Source: CAWJHE01 sp963842455 (lineage in GTDB: Bacteria > Chloroflexota > Anaerolineae > Anaerolineales > UBA4823). From it: a DNA stretch of 64,000 nt. Each line of letters starts with the position of its first letter. Position 1 is the stretch's first letter. Below the pieces are notes generated by a model. The model saw only the letters and a list, made by a program, of their open reading frames with translations, was not told the DNA's origin and did not search any database. Positions 58,041 to 64,000 of the stretch are shown here, one piece after another. The stretch spans positions 124,001-188,000 of the forward strand of contig CAWJHE010000014.1 of assembly GCA_963842455.1 (NCBI GenBank). Direction: 5' to 3'. The translations under genes were made by a program, and so were the position numbers.

Positions 58041-58262
58041 TTTTTTAGCCACGAATTTTCACGAATTAGATTGCTTCACAAAGTTCGTTCGCAATGACAC
58101 TCCCCTTGGCAGCCTTTGCGTCTTTGCGAGAGATGATTTTTAGCCACGATGGGACACGAAGGTTATTTAAGCCACGAATTAGATTGCTTCACAAAGTTCG
58201 TTCGCAATGACACTCCCCTTGGCGACCTTTGCGGCTTGGCGAGAGATTTTTTTAGCCACGAA
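58041..58262. repeat. Inverted TTAGCCACGAA / REP repeat cluster
   Basis: Copies of TTTTTTAGCCACGAA (58041, about 58138, 58166 and 58245), the reverse complement of the repeat at 50948-51075, alternate with two copies of ATTAGATTGCTTCACAAAG that end GTTCGCAATGACACTCCCC (from 58065 and 58178, about 113 nt apart). No gene in this stretch. Confidence 0.85.
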
Positions 58263-58344
58263 AGCATAAATCCAAGGATGATTCGTGATATGATTTAAAT
58301 CGGCTATAGCCTAAAATGTTATTCCAACCGAGGAGAGTAACCGG

Positions 58345-59262
58345 ATGGACATCAACAAACTCAAAGTTTTTATCGATGCAGCCGAAACCCTCAACTTTTC
58401 TGAGACCGCCCAGCGTTTACACGTCACCCAGCCCACGATCAGCAAATATATCCGCGATTTGGAAAATGAGCTGTCCATTCGCCTGTTTGAGCGCTCCGCC
58501 ACCGGTATAAGCCTGAGCGAGGCTGGAAAGGCAATCCAACCTTGGGCGCAGAAACTTCTCTCCGAATGCCGTAAATTTGAAGATCTGGCAAGCTCCTTAG
58601 ATGAAGAAGTCACCGGGCGGATCCGGATTGCCTGCACCACTGCAGCTGGAAAGTATATCCTGCCGCAATTTGGAGCTCGCTTTCGCCAACTGCATCCTCA
58701 CGTACAGATCAGTATCTTATCCTGCACACAAGAAGATGCCTTGGAGAGGATACTGGACGAAGAAGCTGATCTGAGTGTGGTCAGCTCCGAGACACGCCTG
58801 GAGCGCATTGAAATACAGAACTTTTTTGTGGACCAGATCATCATGATCGCTCCAGCTAACCATCCATTTGCCCATCGGAAATGGATAGACCTGTCGGAGA
58901 TTTTTGATGAGCCAGTTATCATTCGTGAGCCCACTTCAGGCACACGGCGAGCAGTCCTGGCTGAGCTAGCCGCCCATGATATCACCTTGGAAGATTTAAA
59001 TGTTCTGCTTGAAATTGGAAATGCTGAGGCAATCGTGGCTGCAGTCGGTGCTGGTTTAGGATTGTCATTTGTTTCGCGCTTAGCGGCATCCTGCGCTCTG
59101 GCTTTCGGCTCCGTGGTTGAAGTACCGGTCAATGAAATAGACCTTAAAAGGCAGATCTGCATGGCCAGGCGCGTGCTGGCGAACCCCAACCGGGCCAGGG
59201 ATGTTTTCTGGGGTTTTATCCATGATCCCATGAATGATGATCTTTACGAAAAAATTAGTTAG
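58345..59262 (+). CDS. LysR-family transcription regulator
   Basis: 305 residues. N-terminal HTH (MDINKLKVFIDAAETLNFSE, AQRLHVTQPTISKYIRDLEN) and a periplasmic-binding-protein-like effector domain from about residue 90 (GRIRIACTTAAGKYILP, FGARFRQLHPHVQISI, EPTSGTRRAVLAEL, VGAGLGLSFVSR), closest in style to CysB/CysL/CbbR members. It converges on the Qmo/Hdr-like operon, so its target is not settled by position. Confidence 0.9.
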   Translation: MDINKLKVFIDAAETLNFSETAQRLHVTQPTISKYIRDLENELSIRLFERSATGISLSEAGKAIQPWAQKLLSECRKFEDLASSLDEEVTGRIRIACTTAAGKYILPQFGARFRQLHPHVQISILSCTQEDALERILDEEADLSVVSSETRLERIEIQNFFVDQIIMIAPANHPFAHRKWIDLSEIFDEPVIIREPTSGTRRAVLAELAAHDITLEDLNVLLEIGNAEAIVAAVGAGLGLSFVSRLAASCALAFGSVVEVPVNEIDLKRQICMARRVLANPNRARDVFWGFIHDPMNDDLYEKIS

Positions 59263-59281
59263 AAGGACTTTATTAATTTTT

Positions 59282-59315
59282 AAAACCTCTCCCAACAAGA
59301 CCAGGGAGAGGTTTT
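59282..59315. terminator. Bidirectional terminator between LysR and the Hdr-like operon
   Basis: Perfect 12-bp stem AAAACCTCTCCC / GGGAGAGGTTTT with a 10-nt loop; A- and T-runs at both ends. Confidence 0.85.
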
Positions 59316-59336
59316 AGATTGGCGAAGAGAAAAATC

Positions 59337-59699
59337 TTAGAAAGTATAGGTCATAGCCGCGCCTTCGGCATCCATCAGGAAGGGTGGCAGCTTTTCAATG
59401 ATGATGCGCTCATCACGCATATCTTTCGGGTCGATGCCTTTGTTCTCGAGCGCCAGCTCACATAAAGTCACTTTTTGCCCTAAATCCAGCACCGTATTGA
59501 ACAATTCCACCGGATTGGGCAGACCCTTAGGCGTACCCAGCTTCTCCAACTCACCTGCCAGAGCCCATTTGGCGCCAGCTGGGCAGAAGAAGAAGTGCAC
59601 TTCGTAATCCAGGGCCACACCTGACGAGGCAAAGATCAGGGCAGGCATGATATTCTTGGCTTCATCGCCATTGCAAACTACAACCATTTTTTCAGCCAT
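59337..59699 (-). CDS. DsrE-like protein
   Basis: 120 residues of the DsrE/DsrF/DrsE fold: VVVCNGDEAKNIMPALIFAS near the start, VHFFFCPAGAKW with one Cys in the usual loop, VTLCELALENKG with a second Cys, and GAAMTYTF at the end. Related proteins relay sulfur or sit beside Hdr/Qmo complexes. Last gene of the Hdr-like operon, 42 nt after the QmoC-like gene. Confidence 0.8.
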   Translation of the reverse strand: MAEKMVVVCNGDEAKNIMPALIFASSGVALDYEVHFFFCPAGAKWALAGELEKLGTPKGLPNPVELFNTVLDLGQKVTLCELALENKGIDPKDMRDERIIIEKLPPFLMDAEGAAMTYTF

Positions 59700-59741
59700 T
59701 GTATAAATCCTTTCGTTCGATATTTTTGATTTTTACACCGG

Positions 59742-60908
59742 TCAATCGGCCGGCGCCAATTCACCAACTAACTCTTCAGACTTGCGCTTCATGGCGTCCA
59801 CAGACAAAGCCAGGGGACGGTAGATCAAGTGTGTCCATTTACCGATGCCTACCTCCGTATCCAGCATGGCCACCATGGCCATGGCATGGATGGTATAGAT
59901 AATATAGGTAGGCCATGGCAGTCCCATATAACGAAAAATATGCACCAGGATACCTGTCACGGCCGCAGTCAAAAGAAAGCCTGGGAAAATCCAGTCGCTG
60001 GGATGCGAAAACATATGAATTTCTTCCACTTTCCTCCGGCGACTGAGGATGATCTCGACCGAGGTATAGATCAAGATGATGGTGGCGTAATAACCCAGCC
60101 AGCGCTGTGGATGGTACCAGGGATAGATTTCGTCGGTTTGGAACCACATCAGCAAGGGCACAATCAAAATCAGCATTAAGCCATAGCCGGTCATCAGCAA
60201 TAAATGCTTCAGCCAGCGGTGAAATTCGACTTTGCGGGTTTCCCGGTCGCATTTATCCCACCATTGCCTCTGGGAGAAGAAGTGCACGGCAAAATCCTTG
60301 ACGCCTTCGATGTAAGCGCCCAGGGGAATGCTAGCCAGGTTGGTGTCAGGACCCAGCACATCGCGGATCATGGTCAAGGAGTTCCTGAGCAGGTGCCAGC
60401 CCAAATAAACAAAATGGGCTAAAACGATGATCCACACCCACAAAACCGGGGCAAACTGGTTGAGCACCACCTGATCGGTACGGATATTTTGCCCACCAGT
60501 GATTAGATGGTAGATGACCAGCAAGACCAGCGGCAATAGCGAAGTGCGTAAAATAGTCATCCAGACCGTTTTCTCCGAAGTGTAGAGCTTCTTGGCTTGT
60601 CCAGAGTGATCGTACTGGGCAATCAGCCAGCGCCGGGTAGCCATCATCGTCTCGGCTGGTTCGGCGCCGCGCGGACAGGTTGCCGAGCAGTCGCCGCAGA
60701 AATAGCACAACCAAGGATCAATGCTGGCTGTCAGCTTATCACGCATACCCATCTGCACATAGCGGATGGTGCGGCGCACAAAGGGATGCTCGCTGGTGGT
60801 CAGCGGGCAGACAGCGGTGCAATTGCCGCAATTGATACAGGCTTCTGGGTTAATCGCGCCGTACTCTTTTAGTTCATTTAACATCGTAGGATCAAGACGC
60901 GTGCTCAT
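59742..60908 (-). CDS. QmoC/HdrC-HdrE-like membrane Fe-S protein
   Basis: 388 residues. N-terminal HdrC-like part with two [4Fe-4S] motifs (CINCGNCTAVCPL and CYFCGDCSATCPRG), then a NarI/HdrE-like membrane part with six helices (ILRTSLLPLVLLVIYHL, VLWVWIIVLAHFVYLGWHLL, HLLLMTGYGLMLILIVPLL, LGYYATIILIYTSVEIIL, WIFPGFLLTAAVTGILVHIF, TYIIYTIHAMAMVAML) holding several possible heme-ligand His. This fusion is the hallmark of QmoC, which links a flavin/Fe-S complex to the quinone pool. ATGA overlap with the small gene upstream. Confidence 0.88.
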   Translation of the reverse strand: MSTRLDPTMLNELKEYGAINPEACINCGNCTAVCPLTTSEHPFVRRTIRYVQMGMRDKLTASIDPWLCYFCGDCSATCPRGAEPAETMMATRRWLIAQYDHSGQAKKLYTSEKTVWMTILRTSLLPLVLLVIYHLITGGQNIRTDQVVLNQFAPVLWVWIIVLAHFVYLGWHLLRNSLTMIRDVLGPDTNLASIPLGAYIEGVKDFAVHFFSQRQWWDKCDRETRKVEFHRWLKHLLLMTGYGLMLILIVPLLMWFQTDEIYPWYHPQRWLGYYATIILIYTSVEIILSRRRKVEEIHMFSHPSDWIFPGFLLTAAVTGILVHIFRYMGLPWPTYIIYTIHAMAMVAMLDTEVGIGKWTHLIYRPLALSVDAMKRKSEELVGELAPAD

Positions 60909-61211
60909 GCTTCCTTATCCTCCACCCGCGTATAAAGCGGATAATCACCACACATGCCAGCTTCCGCCAGGATGCCGTATTTTTTAGAAGCGGTCACATA
61001 CCACAGCACCTGGTCGGTGGGTACATCCTACTTCCTGCGAAATCTCCGGCACCGTTTTGGGGCGCTCGCGCACGGATTTGCAGATCACTTGCTGGATGCG
61101 TTTCTGCTCCTTCAGAAGCGCCTGGGTTTTTTCAACCGTATCTTTATGCTCTTCGCGCAGTTTCTTGAGTGCTTCCACCCGAGCTTTAGCAGCTTCTTTC
61201 GCATCCATCAT
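60905..61211 (-). CDS. Small helical/winged-helix-like protein (one frame break)
   Basis: About 101 codons. Residues 1-45 form a charged helix (KEAAKARVEALKKLREEHKD), then a winged-helix-like segment (VPEISQEVG ... TDQVLWYVTASKKYGIL) and a tail AEAGMCGDYPLY. The frame breaks near 61025; the restored frame stops at TGA overlapping the next ATG (ATGA). Its start overlaps the HdrA-like stop by 4 nt, so it is part of the operon. It has the look of a DNA- or subunit-binding adaptor; function unknown. Confidence 0.65.
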
Positions 61212-63271
61212 GCCACCTCCATCCCTACCAGGTCATCCATGGCAATTGCATCTACCATGGCTTCGTACTGCCCCAGGGTCCAGCCCTGCACGTCGATCGC
61301 CCGGTTCGGGCAGACCGCCACACAGGCGCCGCATCCAGAGCAATTGGCCGGCGTCACCACCGCCCGGCGGATTTCTTTGCCGTTCTCGCGAATAGTTTGC
61401 AGGGAAATGGCGCCATCGTATTCGCACACTTCCACGCATTTGCCGGTGCCTTCGCATTTTTCCGGATCCACCGCAGCCACAAAAGGCGGTAATTCCACAA
61501 AGCCGCGCTTCAGCAAAGCGGTCACCTTGGCAGCTGCCGCCGAAGCAGCCATAATGGCTTCCTGGATATTCATAGGACCCTGAGCGGTGCCAGCCAGCAC
61601 CACCCCGTTGACCGCTGTCTCAACCGGGCGCAGCTTGGGGTGCACTTCCAGCAGGAAGCGATCCACGCCACGTGAGACCTTCAACATCGAAACCAGGTCA
61701 TCAATCTGGCGCGGCATCATGCCGACCGCCAGCACCACCAGGTCGGTGGGGATTTCCAGCTCCTCGCCATAGGTCAGGTGATCGCGTGTGCGCACCAGCA
61801 CAGGATGGGTATCGCCTTCCGGCGCAGCTTCCACCTCCGGCAAGTCGTCGCCGTGATAGAGCAGGAAGCGCACCTTGTTTTTCATGGCTTTCAGGTAATA
61901 ATCCTCATGGCCGCGGCCATAGGTGCGGATATCCTGGTACAGGTCGTAGAGATTGATGCCCGGGTAACGCTCGTGCAATTCGTTGGCGATGTGCAGGGTA
62001 GCGGTGCAGCACACACGAGAGCAGTAGTTGTTGACCTGCCCATCTTCCTGCGGTTCGGAGACGCCTTCCACCTGCCGGCTGCCCACACATTGGATCAGGA
62101 CCACATCACGCACAGCGTGCCCATTCCACTTCAATTCTTTTTGACCAGCCGTGATGGCCAGGTGGCGGATCAGCTCAGGCAGGGTGACCACTTCTGGAAT
62201 TTCGCCATAGCCATATTCGCCGGTATGCGGCTTGTATGGTTCAAAGCCAGTCGCCATCACAATCGCACCGACATTCAGCTCCTTATGACTGATGTGATCT
62301 TCGAATGTCTTGTGATGCCCATTCACCTGCAGCGGCGAGCCGTCATAATGCGCCCAATCCACAACGGGTGTCGAGGGGTAAATACCTTCTTTGGGAATAT
62401 AAATCACTTTGCGGTCGGTCAGACCGTAGTTGAACTCATCGGGTACTTTCTGCTGGCAGGCTTTCATCGCCACAGCTCAGCTTCTTCGGGAGTGACGCCG
62501 CGCGAATGCTGGTGCACGCTCACATGATAATTGCCCACATATCCTGAAATGTTTTCAACTTCTGCATAGGTCAGCACCTGGATACGCTCGTGAGCGACAA
62601 CCTTTTCGACCAGGGACTGTAAGAGCGGCAAAGCTGTCTTCGCCAGTTGGGAAGAGCGTACCTAACTGCGCCATGCGCCCGCCCAGGAAGGGAGATTTCT
62701 CCACCAGGGTGACGTGCAGACCTTGCCTGGCGATATCCAGGGCAGCCTGCAAACCTGCCACACCGCCGCCGATCACCAGGGCATGCCGCTCAGCTGCCAG
62801 CCGGAAGTTCTCCAGCGGCTTGAGCAGGCGCGCCTTAGCTACACCGGCTGACATCAGGCGGACCGCTTTCTCGGTCGCCAAAACCGGATCATCATGGTGG
62901 ACCCAGGAATCCTGCTCACGCAGACCGACATGATAGTACAGGTAGCGGTTCAAACCGGCGCGCTCCACCGTGCCGCGGAAGGTTTGTTCGTGCAAGGATG
63001 GGGCGCAAGCGCCAATCACCACCCGGTTAACCCCATTCTCGCGGATATCTTGTTCGATGATGGATTGCCCAGCATCCGAGCACATGGACATGTTGGTGCG
63101 TGAAACCACCACGTTGGGCAGTTTACCCAACGTCTTGGCCACTTTTTCGCACTGCACCACTTTGCTGATATTGCCGCCGCAGTAGCAGGTGTACACCCCA
63201 ATCTTGGGCTCTTGCTCAGCAGGCGGGGTATTGGCCATATCTTCTACGGGTAGGTTCTCATGCTCAGGCAT
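61208..63271 (-). CDS. HdrA/QmoB-like FAD and Fe-S protein (two frame breaks)
   Basis: About 687 codons from ATG 63271, overlapping the upstream stop by 8 nt. N-terminal Cys motif (GVYTCYCGGNI, MSMCSDAGQ), FAD site ALVIGGGVAGLQAALDIA, LVEKSPFLGGRM, HdrA core (VIYIPKEGI, GAIVMATGFEPY, IQCVGSRQ, NNYCSRVCCTATL, YQDIRTYGRGHEDYY) and two C-terminal [4Fe-4S] motifs (CEGTGKCVEVCE, CSGCGACVAVCPN). Frame changes near 62650 and 62475. Between them, where HdrA has C-x2-C-x2-C-x3-CP, only one or two Cys are left (VAMKACQQKVPDEF). Catalyses electron transfer via flavin, possibly bifurcating or quinone-linked. Confidence 0.85.
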
Positions 63272-64000
63272 ACGCCACCTCTTTCTGAAGAGCATCTTCT
63301 GCTTGACTGCCATTTCCATTTGTTTTCGCCCGCATATACGAGGAGGCCGAAATAGCCGCCGCTCCAGCGGTGACGATGCTATCGACAATGTCCATCGGTC
63401 CGCCGGCTGTACCGGTCACAAAGATACCCGGGTGATCGGTGTGGCAGGGCTGGCTATTGGGCGCTGGCACATGCACAAACTTATCCTTACCCAGCGGCAC
63501 ACGGAACATCTGGCTGGGATCATAGGTCGGCAGCATGCCCAGAGAAAGCACTACCAGGTCATGCGTCACTTCACGCATCTCGCCGGTTTCGGTCATCTCG
63601 ACCCGCACGACCGGGTTCTGCTCTTCATCTTCCGTGATCAGGGCGACCTTGCCGCGCACAAACTCGATGCCCATGGCCTGAGCGTTGGTATAAAACTGCT
63701 CGTAGCCCTTGCCAAAGGTGCGGATATCCATGTAATAAATGGTGATTTCCGCCAAAGGCAAAGCGCCCATCAAGAGCATGGCTTGCTTGATGGCGTACAT
63801 GCAGCACACCCGCGAGCAGTAATCCACACCCAGGGTCTCATCCCGTGAACCGGCGCATTGCACATAAGCAATGGTCATCGGTTCTTTGCCGTCGCCGGGT
63901 CGCAAGACGCGCCCGTAAGGACCGGTCGGCGCCAGGAAGCGCTCCATCATCATCGGGTCGATGACATTTTTCAACTTGCCGCCGCCATACTGGATCTTGG
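63264..64000 (-). CDS. HdrA/QmoA-like flavoprotein, partial (runs off right edge)
   Basis: C-terminal 245 residues of a second HdrA-like protein; the frame is open to the window edge, so the start lies outside. Seen: VIDPMMMERFLAPTGPYG, IAYVQCAGSRDE, YCSRVCCMYAIKQAML (HdrA cysteine motif), YYMDIRTFGKGYEQFY, HDLVVLSLGMLPTYD and IFVTGTAGGPMDIVDSIV (FAD-binding end). It lacks the C-terminal ferredoxin pair of its neighbour, as QmoA does. With the next genes it forms a qmoABC-like order. Confidence 0.85.
   Translation of the reverse strand, partial: KIQYGGGKLKNVIDPMMMERFLAPTGPYGRVLRPGDGKEPMTIAYVQCAGSRDETLGVDYCSRVCCMYAIKQAMLLMGALPLAEITIYYMDIRTFGKGYEQFYTNAQAMGIEFVRGKVALITEDEEQNPVVRVEMTETGEMREVTHDLVVLSLGMLPTYDPSQMFRVPLGKDKFVHVPAPNSQPCHTDHPGIFVTGTAGGPMDIVDSIVTAGAAAISASSYMRAKTNGNGSQAEDALQKEVAYA

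Noticed and set aside
61778..62527. 249-codon plus-strand frame opposite the HdrA-like gene
   Set aside because: Shadow frame; the minus strand carries HdrA motifs in the same place.
1..64000. tRNA, rRNA, transposase or prophage genes
   Set aside because: Read through for these; none was recognised. The mobile-looking parts are REP-type repeats only.

Overview
The window reads as a chromosomal piece of an anaerobic bacterium, most likely a Chloroflexota (Anaerolineae-type) organism. The lineage is an inference. It rests on a bacterial-type CO dehydrogenase/acetyl-CoA synthase (Wood-Ljungdahl) cluster, a MetV-MetF fusion, a long BTAD/STAND/TPR regulator, a giant beta-helix/SdrD-type secreted protein with an LFLPMI-like C-terminal tail, and Qmo/Hdr-like genes. 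No rRNA, tRNA, CRISPR array or transposase gene was recognised. About two dozen conserved genes are broken by one-base frame changes, several in homopolymers. I treat these as probable indel errors in the sequence and annotate each broken gene as one CDS.

Region by region. 1-12.2 kb: a polyol/sugar-type ABC importer (minus strand: binding protein, two permeases, two ATPases, a small membrane protein running off the left edge) diverges from a catabolic operon on the plus strand (LsrF-like class I aldolase, class II aldolase-like/SDR fusion, DhaK, DhaL, SorC-type regulator). A shared palindrome, TTCACAnnTGTGAA, sits on the importer promoter, near the aldolase promoter and on the dhaK promoter, so the SorC-type protein probably controls all three. 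12.2-14.4 kb: an unrecognised 422-residue protein with a GntR/UTRA regulator. 14.6-25.6 kb: a SARP/STAND/TPR regulator, a small protein and a ~2,368-codon secreted protein. 25.7-31.1 kb: a DUF4177-like small protein, then a three-gene signalling operon (hybrid histidine kinase with three GAF domains, a lone receiver, and a receiver-PP2C phosphatase).

31.3-45.2 kb: the Wood-Ljungdahl block, all on the minus strand. In transcription order: HMA-like protein, acsA (CODH), acsB (ACS), CBS protein, [GIY-YIG protein and a 126-bp repeat array], acsD, acsC, RACo-type activator, acsE, metV-metF. A good promoter about 300 nt upstream of the first gene makes a leader with alternative hairpins and a terminator-like stem. 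45.3-50.5 kb: a TetR-controlled YbhFGS-like ABC exporter. 51.1-58.0 kb: an ICMT-like methyltransferase, then an arsenic/redox set (ArsR, PF03773 permease, small thioredoxin-like protein, ArsC, Acr3, Trx-VKOR fusion, membrane Trx-like protein, a protein with an AcsC-like Fe-S motif). Two repeat families flank this set in opposite orientations. 58.3-64 kb: a LysR regulator facing a Qmo/Hdr-like operon (two HdrA-like flavoproteins, a small helical protein, a QmoC-like membrane Fe-S protein, a DsrE-like protein) that runs off the right edge.

Taken together, the acs block makes acetyl-CoA from CO2/CO and methyl-THF. MetVF supplies methyl-THF, AcsE moves the methyl group to the corrinoid protein AcsCD, and the RACo-type protein reactivates the corrinoid. 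The Qmo/Hdr-like complex could link cytoplasmic electron carriers to the quinone pool. The polyol locus offers a heterotrophic input at the level of C3-C5 sugar phosphates.
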